Assembly: GCF_007859715.1 (NCBI RefSeq)
Contig: NZ_SJPG01000001.1
Location: forward strand, 372,001 to 436,000
Direction: 5' to 3'
DNA length: 64,000 bases
Origin: Rubinisphaera italica
GTDB lineage: Bacteria > Planctomycetota > Planctomycetia > Planctomycetales > Planctomycetaceae
In this document: one piece after another, positions 37,644 to 45,530 of the stretch
Layout: every line of letters starts with the position of its first letter
Numbering within the stretch: the stretch's first letter is position 1
Program-made: the position numbers and the translations under genes
Notes under the pieces: model-generated
The model's input: the letters and a program-made list of their open reading frames with translations, nothing else
What the model was told of the DNA's origin: nothing
Databases searched by the model: none

Positions 37644-38963
37644 CTAAGCCTTACGGATGATGCCAGTAGTCATAGTTGCAAGTTTTGTAAAATTGCGGGT
37701 ATCAAGAATAAACTTAGAATGACTGGTAATAAAGTTACAGTCGTATGCGCTATGGTCAGTTGCAATAAGGACACAATCCTGCTCAGATAGTAATTTCTCT
37801 GTTAATTCGCAACTTGACATTTCGGGTAGGTCATGGTGTCTCATTTTCGGAAGATGGGGCACATGAGGGTCATTATAAGAAAGCTCCGCTCCGCGTTTCA
37901 GGAGTTCTTCCATCAGAAAGAATGAAGGACTCTCCCGCGGGTCGTCGACATCTTTTTTGTAAGCAACGCCGAGAAGAAGGATTTTGCTGTTCTTGATCGG
38001 CTTTCCCTGTTCATTCAGAAACTCAGCCAGCCGCGTAATTACATAATCGGGCATTCGTGAGTTGACTTCTCCTGCCAGTTCAATAAATCGCGTTGTCAGC
38101 CCCTGTTTGCGTGCCAGCCAAGTCAAGTAGAATGGATCGATCGGAATGCAGTGACCGCCCAATCCAGGCCCAGGATAAAATGCCTGAAATCCAAACGGTT
38201 TGGTTTTAGCGGCATCGATGACCTCCCAGATGTCTATGCCCATGCGGTCAAACAGCATTTTGAGTTCGTTCACTAGAGCGATATTCACAGCCCGGTACGT
38301 GTTCTCGAGAATTTTGCAGGCTTCAGCAACTTCACAACTTGAGACAGGGATTACTTTGACGATCGATTGAGAATAGAGCGCCACTGCCAGTTCAAGACTC
38401 TGTGGATCGTATCCGCCGACCACTTTAGGAATGCCAGCGGCAGTGAAGTCGGGGTTGCCAGGATCTTCGCGTTCCGGGCTGTAAGCGAGGAAAAAATCCT
38501 CACCCACTTTTAAGCCTGAGGTTTCAAGGATTGGAAGCATCACGTCACGGGTCGTTGTTGGATAAGTCGTACTTTCCAGTATGATCAATTGTCCTTTTCT
38601 CAATGTTCTGGCAATTGACTCGGTTGTTTTTTCTACATAGGTTAAATCGGGATCACGAGTGTCGTTCAATGGAGTCGGAACGCAAATGAGCAAAACGTCT
38701 GCTTCTGCCAGACGAGCCGAATCAGTAGTGGCCTCAAATTTTCCAGAGATTCGCCATTTATCAACTTCTTCATTGCTGATGTGTTTGATATAGCTTTTGC
38801 CTGCATTGAGGGTTTCTACTTTTTTGGAATCAACATCAAATCCAATGACCTGAAAGCCTTTATTAAAAAAAGCACTGATTAATGGTAAGCCGACGTAGCC
38901 CAGTCCGATGATTCCAATAATGCTATTCTGCGATTCAATTTTGTTTTTGAGATTCTTGAGCAT
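37644..38963 (-). CDS. UDP-N-acetylhexosamine 6-dehydrogenase (WbpA/TviB-like)
   Basis: This 439-residue nucleotide-sugar dehydrogenase has NAD motif IGIIGLGYVGLPLISAFFNK, LLICVPTPLNDTRDPDLTYV, FLAYSPEREDPGN, ENTYRAVNIALVNELKMLFD, and the catalytic Cys in GPGLGGHCIPIDPFY. C-terminal LLGVAYKKDVDDPRESPSFF belongs to the UDP-binding domain. The spacing and the DPGN segment resemble WbpA/TviB enzymes that act on UDP-GlcNAc or UDP-GalNAc rather than WecC. It lies 20 bp downstream of a dead sugar-transferase copy, so it is what remains of a second polysaccharide operon. It differs clearly from the WecC gene at 21023-22336. Confidence 0.9.
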   Translation of the reverse strand: MLKNLKNKIESQNSIIGIIGLGYVGLPLISAFFNKGFQVIGFDVDSKKVETLNAGKSYIKHISNEEVDKWRISGKFEATTDSARLAEADVLLICVPTPLNDTRDPDLTYVEKTTESIARTLRKGQLIILESTTYPTTTRDVMLPILETSGLKVGEDFFLAYSPEREDPGNPDFTAAGIPKVVGGYDPQSLELAVALYSQSIVKVIPVSSCEVAEACKILENTYRAVNIALVNELKMLFDRMGIDIWEVIDAAKTKPFGFQAFYPGPGLGGHCIPIDPFYLTWLARKQGLTTRFIELAGEVNSRMPDYVITRLAEFLNEQGKPIKNSKILLLGVAYKKDVDDPRESPSFFLMEELLKRGAELSYNDPHVPHLPKMRHHDLPEMSSCELTEKLLSEQDCVLIATDHSAYDCNFITSHSKFILDTRNFTKLATMTTGIIRKA

Positions 38964-38984
38964 CGTCCCATACCTTGTTGAATT

Positions 38985-39345
38985 AAATGGAAAACATTAC
39001 TACGGGACGCGGACCGACGAGGCTCAATTGACCGCGGGTCATATTGATCCATTCCGGCAATTCATCCAGCGAGGCTTTGCCTAAGAAATTGCCGAACTGA
39101 GTCAGTCGAAGTTCATCCGGCAAAGGTTTTGCAGAGGCATCGACACTCGAATTCATGTTGCTAAACTTTACCATTTGAAAGCTTTTGCCATCTTTCCCAG
39201 TGCGTTATTGCACAATAACAGACGGGAGCTCCGAGATTCAGACTCACGTGTGCATAGAGAATTCCAATGACGGATTTAAGAATTATCTTAGCAGACTAGC
39301 GACTACAGGATCTAAGGTTCTTTTGAAGAATACTGAGTACTGGAC
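38985..39345 (-). pseudogene. Degenerate copy of the sugar-transferase 5' end
   Basis: The minus-strand frame reads MVKFSNMNSSVDASAKPLPD, then LRLTQFGNFLGKASLDELPE and TRGQLSLVGPRP, closely matching residues about 52-115 of the PglC-PglD fusion. Further upstream, nucleotide similarity continues to the original start, where ATGTACTCAGC has become CAGTACTCAGT, so the start codon is lost. The copy stops after LVGPRP and lacks the rest of the domain and the acetyltransferase. Confidence 0.85.
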
Positions 39346-39613
39346 TTCCCCTGCTTTCACTCCAGAGCATTCTACTCTGAACAGCTCTAACCTTAAACAC
39401 TCTTAATCCTGCTTTTGCTCATTCCACAAGCGGGAGTACCTTTCTGTTGAAAACAGTTCCGCAGAGAAATGGTCAAGATTGAATTTGGGACGTTAGAAGA
39501 AGTATTCAACTAGAATACTCATTCCGCATTCAATGTTCCCTCCCACAGGCAAGCTGGATTTCCGGTTAAGCTATCAGTCGGCTGAAATCGTGTCAATATG
39601 GGAGGGATTTCAG
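39346..39613. repeat. Degenerate copy of the exopolysaccharide upstream region
   Basis: Shares long matches with 26279-26570: CACTCCAGAGCAT, TTAAACACTCTTA, CGCAGAGAAATGGTCAAG, TTGAATTTGGGACGTT, ACTCATTCCGCATTCAA and GGATTTCAGC. The match ends where the ISAs1 element begins. Confidence 0.85.
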
Positions 39614-40913
39614 CCAGGGCCAGCGCGCACTTGTGAGTCAAGTACGCAGCTTGGGTAGACTTGCGCCATGGTTCTTGAGTTGTCATCCTGTGCGAAATTA
39701 TTGAATTGCATTCATCGTAGAGGAGCACAGGGATGGCCATCCATAAGTTTGAATTGGATGTCGACGATCTGTTGGAATCGTTTGAAGAACTGGAATATCC
39801 TCGCTCGCAGACGAATCGCAAGCATCCGTTGCCGAGTGTCTTGATGATCTCCGTGATGGGTGTTTTGGCGGCAATGGTGGCCCGACCGGAATTGCTGAAT
39901 GGGCAAACGACAAAGCAGAATGGTTGCATTCCATCCTCGATCTTCCGCACGGGATTCCTCGCAAGGATGTGTTTCGTCGTGTGCTAATCGCTCTGAACCC
40001 TGAACCGTTTCAGCGTTGTTTTCATACCTGGATCTCAGGGCTGGCAGAAGCCGCCCGGAAGTCCACTGGAGTGGGTCGTACGATTCTCAGCGTCGATGGA
40101 AAAACGGCCCGTCGCAGCCACGATCAGGCCAAAGGATTGAAAGCCTTGCATGCGGTGAGTGTCTGGGCGGGCGACTATGGACTGACGTTGGCTCAAACCG
40201 CCTGCACGGAGAAATCGAATGAGACTACGGCGATTCCCGAAGCATTGAAGCTCGTCAATTGCAAAGGAGCCATTATCACCATTGACGCGATGGGATGCCA
40301 AAAGGCGATTGCAAGTCAGATCGTTGAGCAAGGGGGCGACTACGTGCTGGCACTCAATGGGAATCACGAGAAGCTTCACCATGCGGTCAAAGAATATGTC
40401 GATGCTCAGCTCGACGACGACTTCAAAAGTATTCCTGCTCGCCGACACATGACCGAGGAAACGGGATATGGTCCAGAGGAGCGCCGCATTTACGTACAGA
40501 TGCCGCTGCCGAAGGAGATCGTCAGTCCACATGAGTGGACTGGTTTAAAGACGATTGGCGTGGCCATGTTGACGACAGTCAAGAACGGGAAGACAACATC
40601 GGATGTTCGCTATTTCATCAGCAGCCTAACAATGGGTGTGAAAGAATTTGCCCGGTCAGTCCGTGGTCACTGGGCGATTGAAAACAGTTGCCATTGGATT
40701 CTTGATATGGTATTTCGCGAAGATGAGTCCCGTATCCGACAGGAGTGGATTCGAGAGAGTTTTGCGTGGCTCAATAAATTCACACTCTCATTGCTCAAGC
40801 AGCACCCCACGAAACAAAGCATCGCAATGAAGCGACGGCGTTGTGCGTGGAACGAGGAATTTTTATGGGAAGTGCTGACAAATTCAATCGCTTAAAGTAC
40901 GCGCTGGCCCTGG
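39614..40913 (+). mobile_element. ISAs1-family insertion sequence
   Basis: Inverted ends CCAGGGCCAGCGCG (39614-39627) and CGCGCTGGCCCTGG (40900-40913) bound a 1.3-kb element. Flanks (GGATTTCAG and GTGATCGG) show no target duplication, so one flank was probably rearranged after insertion into the duplicated upstream region. Confidence 0.85.
39733..40895 (+). pseudogene. ISAs1-family transposase, frameshifted
   Basis: The frame from 39733 gives MAIHKFELDVDDLLESFEEL and LPSVLMISVMGVLAAMV. One base shift near 39880 leads into GIAEWANDKAEWLHSILDLP, and the frame then runs to 40895 (open from ATG 39924). Catalytic residues are present: RTILSVDGKTARRS, AIITIDAMGCQKAIA, and HWAIENSCHWILDMVFREDE. One shift separates the N-terminal DUF4372/DDE_Tnp_1-associated part from the catalytic part, so the copy is probably inactive, although the 323-residue frame is long. 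Confidence 0.85.
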
Positions 40914-40946
40914 GTGATCGGTCAATTCGACAGGTTGGAAGCATTC

Positions 40947-41035
40947 GCTAAACAATTGGCAAAAACGTGTCATCATAAGGTGATGGAGATCTATTAATCC
41001 TCAGGCATCCTTCATTATTGGCAACGTTCTGCCCA
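40947..41035 (+). repeat. Dispersed hairpin repeat, copy C
   Basis: GCTAAACAATTGGCAAAAAC, then hairpin TCATC-ATAA-GGTGA (allowing G-U), then GGAGATCTATTAATCCTCAG and a tail with CAACGTTCTGCCCA. Its upstream flank matches that of copy A. Confidence 0.8.
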
Positions 41036-41457
41036 GAACTGTCGATTGGCGAGCGGGATGTCGATTATAGTGAGCCATCATGCGGCTGTCCGGCTGGTTT
41101 CACACAAGCGGGCCAGCAGGAGATTGAGTATTCGTAGTGTTTTACGACTCGCTTTCTCAAGTAGTTGCTTGAATCCTTTTCGAGCCAGTTGCCGCCGCAG
41201 CTTTTGCGTCTGCAGAGACTCCGTTCTGCAGAGCCGCCGTACCGGTCTCCTTCGCTCTTTATAAGTCCGCATGATCTGGGCTAACTCTATTTGCGTCATG
41301 CCACGCTATCCAACGAACCCAGTTCAATGACGAACATACAGTCATTGAGTACCGACATTTTTATTCATCCTGATAACCTGTGGCGACGGGCAGGAGTGAA
41401 CAAAGCAGATTCACTTTTTTGAGACTCTAGGCTCCTGTTGAAATCATTTCCGTAAAA
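41036..41457. other. No convincing gene
   Basis: A 73-codon minus-strand frame (41078-41299) encodes a very Arg/Leu-rich product without a recognised domain and may be a shadow or a remnant. The rest shows short AT-rich stretches. I see nothing else. Confidence 0.3.
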
Positions 41458-41545
41458 GCTAAACAATCGGCAAAAACGTGTCATCATAGAATGATGGAGA
41501 TCCATTACTCTTCAGTCACAGTCTTTTCTCGCTGTCAGTTGGAAT
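41458..41545 (+). repeat. Dispersed hairpin repeat, copy D
   Basis: GCTAAACAATCGGCAAAAAC, then hairpin with arms CATCAT/ATGATG, then GGAGATCCATTACTCTTCAG and CAGTCTTTTC, closest to copy A. It lies about 50-160 bp upstream of the first gene of the ubiquitin-like region. Confidence 0.8.
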
Positions 41546-41592
41546 TCATGAACTGATTTTCCGATCTCAGTAAACCGATTTACGATCGCTGC

Positions 41593-42018
41593 TTGCCGAA
41601 TCTGCTGTTTGGCTTCTCCATACGGAAAATCCTGCTTTCATTGTCTCCGATGCTTTCATTCGTCCTGAATGCATTTACCCAATCCCCCTCTATTGAACAG
41701 AAAGGTTTTATGATCGCGTTCAACGACTCAGCTGATTCCTCTCCTTCTGGCCACTTACGCTTCCCTTCCGGCCAGATCGTCATCACCCCCAATGCTCTTT
41801 CACAGCTTTCTCCCTCTGAAGTTCTCAACGCTCTCAAGCGTCACCTTACTGGAGACTGGGGCGACTGCTGTCCTGAAGATCGGCAGGCTAACGACATGGC
41901 TCTGGAATCGGGTGGCAGTCTCTTCTCGGTGTATCACACTGAAGATCAGCACAAATTCTGGATCATCACGGAAGCGGATTACACGCTCACGACCGTGTTG
42001 CTGCCGGAGGATTATTGA
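41593..42018 (+). CDS. Small conserved protein upstream of ubiquitin-like operon
   Basis: The open frame gives 141 residues, but the conserved-looking part starts after the Met at 41710 (MIAFNDSADSS), making a protein of about 102 residues more likely. It contains QIVITPNALSQLSPSEVLNA, LKRHLTGDWGDCCPEDRQAN, DMALESGGSLFSVYHT and FWIITEADYTLTTVLLPEDY. From memory, a family with GDWG, WIITEAD and TTVLLPEDY is common on plasmids and islands of planctomycetes and other bacteria, sometimes mislabelled as a restriction subunit. Its function is unknown. It ends before a strong terminator, so it is a separate transcript from the genes that follow. Confidence 0.75.
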   Translation: MPNLLFGFSIRKILLSLSPMLSFVLNAFTQSPSIEQKGFMIAFNDSADSSPSGHLRFPSGQIVITPNALSQLSPSEVLNALKRHLTGDWGDCCPEDRQANDMALESGGSLFSVYHTEDQHKFWIITEADYTLTTVLLPEDY

Positions 42019-42081
42019 GCCGGTTTGCTGAAGCTCGTTCTCGTTTGGTCTATACTTGACCAGCTCACGACTGCCCCCTGT

Positions 42082-42125
42082 GGAGCAGTCTGCTCCCTGA
42101 CTCCCGTTTTACGGGAGTTTTTTTA
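42082..42125 (+). terminator. Rho-independent terminator
   Basis: A 15-bp palindrome GGAGCAGTCTGCTCC (42082-42096) is followed by stem ACTCCCGT (42100-42107) and ACGGGAGT (42111-42118) with loop TTT and a run of T. It separates the 41593 gene from the ubiquitin-like operon. Confidence 0.85.
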
Positions 42126-42151
42126 TGCACTTTTCTAATTAAGGAACCCAC

Positions 42152-42457
42152 ATGTCTTCTCACAATCACTACTGCTCAGAAACCGAATGTCCGCTGCGAC
42201 AACGCGATCTCGATCGAGCCGTCGCCCGGGCGACTGGTGAATCGGTTCACACGATCCACTCGCGTGGATTTGTGCCGTTGTATCCCGATGTCATCGATGA
42301 CGATATTCCTATCCTCGACTGGGATGAACTCGATCGTCAACAAGGCGTCGGTGTCCATCGGTTGCGACACCCCATGCCGGAGGATTGCTGGATGTCACCA
42401 GAATCTCTCATGTCTCAAACCCGACAAGGAGGAGCATGTCCGCTCGGCACAAGTTGA
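42152..42457 (+). CDS. Small conserved hypothetical protein, first gene of ubiquitin-like operon
   Basis: This 101-residue protein starts MSSHNHYCSETECPLRQRDL, with a Cys pair, and continues DRAVARATGESVHTIHSRGF, PLYPDVIDD and ILDWDELDRQQ. The ERDLDR..ATGESV..I..RGF pattern suggests a compact helical DNA- or protein-binding fold, but I do not recognise a named family. ATG 42152 is preceded by TTAAGGAACCCAC, a good ribosome-binding site. Its 3' end overlaps the next small gene by about 22 bp. It is probably an accessory part of the operon. Confidence 0.7.
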   Translation: MSSHNHYCSETECPLRQRDLDRAVARATGESVHTIHSRGFVPLYPDVIDDDIPILDWDELDRQQGVGVHRLRHPMPEDCWMSPESLMSQTRQGGACPLGTS

Positions 42458-42624
42458 ATGCCGCCTACCTGCATGGTTCGCTGGTCATCGCCGGCATCAT
42501 CGGAGCTGCATCCCAGTCCTATCTTGTCTTCGGGATCACCTTTGCCGTGCTCCTAATCGGCAACATCCAGTGCGGCGACATTCGCCTGAATCGTCATCAA
42601 TCTCTTCGAACTCGACGCAAATGA
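42436..42624 (+). CDS. Small membrane protein
   Basis: This product of about 62 residues has two hydrophobic stretches (SLVIAGIIGAA and YLVFGITFAVLLIGN), a basic N-terminus and a basic tail (RLNRHQSLRTRRK). ATG 42436 follows AAGGAGG closely. The spacing is short, so the frame could instead start at ATG 42385. It has no recognised family. It lies between the first operon gene and the ubiquitin-like gene, and may anchor the system or be an unrelated passenger. Confidence 0.55.
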   Translation: MSARHKLNAAYLHGSLVIAGIIGAASQSYLVFGITFAVLLIGNIQCGDIRLNRHQSLRTRRK

Positions 42625-42666
42625 CAAACCCTTTCCATCACACGACTTCCACACAAGGAGCCCATT

Positions 42667-42957
42667 TTGAAGATTCTTTATATCAATAACGACGGCGGCG
42701 GTTTCGCGGATTACGTTTCCATCGAACCCGAGACCACCATCTCCCAGTTCGTCAACCAACGCCTCAAGCACGGCCTCGCAGCCGACTACCTCATTCGCGT
42801 CAACCGCCAACTGGTCAGCTCAGACTACCTCCTCCAAGAAGGCGACCGCGTCTCCCTCACCCCCACAAAAATCGAAGGGGCACTCGAGGAGTGCTTGGGG
42901 CAGTCGCATGGGCGTCGGGAGACTGAGGAAGATTTGTTTGCTCCTGCAGGGCGTTGA
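42667..42957 (+). CDS. Ubiquitin-like beta-grasp protein (ThiS/MoaD-like)
   Basis: In this 96-residue product, residues about 1-72 have the beta-grasp pattern of bacterial ubiquitin-like modifiers: MKILYINNDGGGFADYVSIE, TTISQFVNQRL, LIRVNRQLV, SSDYLLQEGDRVSLTPTKIE. The conserved-looking core ends at KIEGA. Here the frame continues about 22 residues further (LEECLGQSHGRRETEEDLFA...), and there is no terminal Gly-Gly. It would be adenylated by the E1 and passed to the E2 downstream. The tail could be removed by the JAMM peptidase in the operon. The TTG start at 42667 is chosen because AAGGAG sits at 42655-42660 and no ATG fits. Confidence 0.8.
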   Translation: MKILYINNDGGGFADYVSIEPETTISQFVNQRLKHGLAADYLIRVNRQLVSSDYLLQEGDRVSLTPTKIEGALEECLGQSHGRRETEEDLFAPAGR

Positions 42958-43004
42958 TGGACTATTGGGGGAGTGAGTGCTCTCTGAGGTTTTGTGGGCT
43001 GGGT

Positions 43005-43040
43005 GGTCAGATTCTGAATCTGGCTGCCTGGCCCTTTTTC
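43005..43040 (+). promoter_or_regulatory. Hairpin between ubiquitin-like and E2-like genes
   Basis: CAGATTCTGAATCTG (43008-43022) is a perfect dyad, followed by GCTGCCTGGCCCTTTTTCTTT. It could be a weak terminator or attenuator that lowers expression of the E2-JAB-E1 genes relative to the modifier, or an RNA-stability hairpin. Confidence 0.45.
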
Positions 43041-43071
43041 TTTCACAAACACTTTTTGAGAAAGGCTTCCT

Positions 43072-44112
43072 ATGAATGATTTTCAGCGACTTGCGTTGCG
43101 AGCTGCGATTTCTATTCGGGAGGCAATGCTCGTCGATCCGCCAAATCAGGAGATCGATCTTCCTGATAAAGACTGGAATCGGCTCCAGCGATTGCTGCGG
43201 CAAAAACAACTGGCTCAAGACCACGAGTGGCGAATGGCCGTGCAAATCATTAACAAGCGGCTGATCTCCACAATGGAGCGTTTGGCCACAGACTTCCGGC
43301 AATGGACGCGCGATCTCGAACAATCGTCAACACCACGAGTTGTAACTCCGGACCTGAGATTGATCTATGAAGAGCTGATCGCTCTCCCCAGTGAGTTCAC
43401 GGAAGTCATTATCGATTTGCGTCACGGCATCCTGCGTGTCGTGACGGACGAAATCACTCTCGAAGGAATCGCGCTTGGTCGCTTCGATATTGTTTACAAC
43501 TGGACAAATGATGGACCTGGTCCCAGTTATGACATCCACGCTCTCGATCCGGCTCCCTCGAATGCCAATTCCGATTTCGTGCATCCGCATATTTCCGATG
43601 GCATCCTCTGTGAAGGTGAAGCGAAGCCGGGTATCGAAGCGGCACTGGCTCAAGGACGTTACTGCGATTTCTTTCTGATCGTTGCCAACACGCTTAATAC
43701 CTACAACGACGATTCGGCCTACGTCACGCTCAAAGAATGGTACGGCACCCCCTGTCTGGATTGTGGGACCAGTTGCGGCGATGACGACCTCACCCTCTGC
43801 AGTGGGTGTGAAGATCCCTTCTGCCATCAATGCTGTGATTCCTGTCGGAATTGTCACGACTCGCTCTGCGGTTCCTGCCTGCAATCCTGCGAGGAGTGCT
43901 CAACACCCCATTGCCGTGATTGCCTCAATACGTGTAGCGAATGCAATCACGACTTCTGCAGCCACTGCTTGACCGATGGCTATTGCGAAGCCTGTTACGA
44001 AACCCTTTCTGAAACTGATCCTGAACTCGAAGAAGAGGACAACCATTATGAAACGACGCACCCTCAACAAATCCCCCCTCCCGCGACGCCTGCAACGACG
44101 ACCTCGCCGTAA
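43072..44112 (+). CDS. E2-like conjugating protein fused to Cys-rich RING/treble-clef-like region
   Basis: This is a 346-residue protein. The N-terminal ~100 residues are helical. Residues about 105-215 look like a ubiquitin-conjugating (E2/UBC) fold, with [14 protein letters not shown] resembling the E2 HPN...C active-site region. The candidate catalytic residue is Cys180, followed by [20 protein letters not shown]. Residues about 225-325 contain 22 Cys in CxxC pairs ([52 protein letters not shown]), resembling stacked binuclear treble-clef or RING-like zinc sites, and could act as a built-in E3-like or target-binding module. The tail is acidic then Pro/Thr-rich. Its 3' end overlaps the JAB gene by 65 bp. 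Confidence 0.8.
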   Translation: MNDFQRLALRAAISIREAMLVDPPNQEIDLPDKDWNRLQRLLRQKQLAQDHEWRMAVQIINKRLISTMERLATDFRQWTRDLEQSSTPRVVTPDLRLIYEELIALPSEFTEVIIDLRHGILRVVTDEITLEGIALGRFDIVYNWTNDGPGPSYDIHALDPAPSNANSDFVHPHISDGILCEGEAKPGIEAALAQGRYCDFFLIVANTLNTYNDDSAYVTLKEWYGTPCLDCGTSCGDDDLTLCSGCEDPFCHQCCDSCRNCHDSLCGSCLQSCEECSTPHCRDCLNTCSECNHDFCSHCLTDGYCEACYETLSETDPELEEEDNHYETTHPQQIPPPATPATTTSP

Positions 44113-44719
44113 ACGCTTTCATCGACCGGCCTTGAAGTTCAGCCCAACGGCTTGGGCCAAGTTGATTTATCTGCGCGATGCCGGCCCGACTGAAGTGGGG
44201 GGCTTCGGAATCTCCTCTGCAGACGATCTGCTGTATGTCGAAGAGCTGGTGCTGCTGCCGCAAATCTGCACAGCCGTGACCGTCAGCTTTGCGGAGGACG
44301 CGATTGCCGATTACTTCGATCAGCAAATTGACCGCGGCCTGAAACCCGAGCAGTTTGCTCGGATCTGGATCCACACGCATCCGGGGGAGTCTCCGGAACC
44401 GAGCCCTACGGATCTGGACACGATGGAAACCAGTTTCGGGGAGTGTGACTGGGTAGTGATGTTCATCCTGGCCAGAGAAGGCAAACGCTACGCCGAGCTC
44501 CGCTGGAACCGCATGCAGGATGCTCGAATGCGGATCAAAACCTCGATCGACTACCAGCAGCCGTTTGCTGGGACCGACTATGCGGCCTGGCAGGAGGAGT
44601 ACGACGAGAATGTGGTCGACCAATCCCAGAACTGGAAGAGCCTGATGGAACCGGAAGAACTCTGGGAGTATGGCGACCTGTTTGACAATCCCCACTCAAT
44701 TCTGGAGTTCAATGCATGA
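44048..44719 (+). CDS. JAMM/JAB-family metallo-isopeptidase
   Basis: In this 223-residue protein, Glu49 (TEVGGFG) and the motif [14 protein letters not shown] (His109, His111, Ser119, Asp122) make a complete JAMM zinc site, HxHPx6SxxD. Enzymes of this class cleave isopeptide bonds or trim ubiquitin-like tails, so it may process the modifier, deconjugate it, or both. The first ~30 residues are extremely Arg/Lys-rich, which is unusual and may bind nucleic acid or the acidic E2 tail. ATG 44048 is chosen over an upstream start at 43976 because the core begins after it and GAAGAAGAGGAC precedes it. The stop overlaps the E1 start as ATGA (44716-44719). Confidence 0.9.
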   Translation: MKRRTLNKSPLPRRLQRRPRRKRFHRPALKFSPTAWAKLIYLRDAGPTEVGGFGISSADDLLYVEELVLLPQICTAVTVSFAEDAIADYFDQQIDRGLKPEQFARIWIHTHPGESPEPSPTDLDTMETSFGECDWVVMFILAREGKRYAELRWNRMQDARMRIKTSIDYQQPFAGTDYAAWQEEYDENVVDQSQNWKSLMEPEELWEYGDLFDNPHSILEFNA

Positions 44720-45387
44720 ATATTGAAAATCGTTTTACCCGACAAGCCGACCTCGTGCCCCGAGAGCGGATCCAAGAGTTGCAGGCAACCGTGATCGGAG
44801 TCGGAGCGATCGGACGTCAGGTCGCCCTGCAACTGGCCGCTCTGGGAGTTCCGCGATTGCAGTTGATCGATTTTGATGAAGTCGAGCCGACGAACATCAC
44901 GACGCAGGGTTACGACCGTCAGGATCTGGGACAACTTAAAGTCGAGGCCACGGCCCGACGCATCCAGCAACTCGATCCTACAATCGCAGTGACGACAATC
45001 GCCGACCGCTTCCGCTTCCGCATGCAGATCGGAACGGTCGTCTTCTGCTGCGTCGACCGGATCAGCACCCGGGAATCAATCTGGCGATCCCTTCAGGACC
45101 GCTGCGAATTCTGGAGCGACGGCCGCATGCTGGGAGAATCGATGCGAATCCTGACAGCCACGGATCCCACTTCCCGACAGCACTATAGCACCACTCTGTT
45201 CCGGCAGTCCGAAGCCCAGTCAGGCCAGTGCACCGCCCGCAGCACCATCTACACGGCCAACATCGCCGCCGGTCTGATGCTGCACCAGTTCACTCGCTGG
45301 TTACGTAGCATGCCAAACGATGCCGACCTTAGTCTGAATCTGCTGGCGAATGAATTGCATATATTTTATGCCTCATTTTCAAAGTGA
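44716..45387 (+). CDS. E1-like ThiF-family activating enzyme
   Basis: This 223-residue ThiF/E1 adenylation domain has [17 protein letters not shown], the nucleotide loop [40 protein letters not shown] with the conserved acidic and Asn residues, [14 protein letters not shown], and a C-terminal [20 protein letters not shown]. Cys172 of the last segment is a candidate thioester residue. It would activate the ubiquitin-like C-terminus with ATP. Translation is coupled to the JAB gene. Length is typical for minimal bacterial E1 proteins without a separate Cys domain. Confidence 0.9.
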   Translation: MNIENRFTRQADLVPRERIQELQATVIGVGAIGRQVALQLAALGVPRLQLIDFDEVEPTNITTQGYDRQDLGQLKVEATARRIQQLDPTIAVTTIADRFRFRMQIGTVVFCCVDRISTRESIWRSLQDRCEFWSDGRMLGESMRILTATDPTSRQHYSTTLFRQSEAQSGQCTARSTIYTANIAAGLMLHQFTRWLRSMPNDADLSLNLLANELHIFYASFSK

Positions 45388-45530
45388 TAATAGATTTGTT
45401 TGTGGCGTTTTTGTGGCGTTGTAACGGAAATATTAGAACTTTTCGAGTCTTAGGTGAAATATTGAAAGTATCGAATTACTCTATAAATAAAGGCTTTTTC
45501 TGCAATATATAGTGATTTGAATAATTGCAT
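45388..45530. other. AT-rich region after the E1 gene
   Basis: No gene is seen. A direct repeat TTTGTGGCGTT occurs twice near 45397-45422 and may be a protein-binding site near the element end. Confidence 0.35.

Noticed and set aside
41078..41299. 73-codon minus-strand frame rich in Arg and Leu
   Set aside because: No domain, no ribosome-binding site evident, and lies between mobile-element debris.
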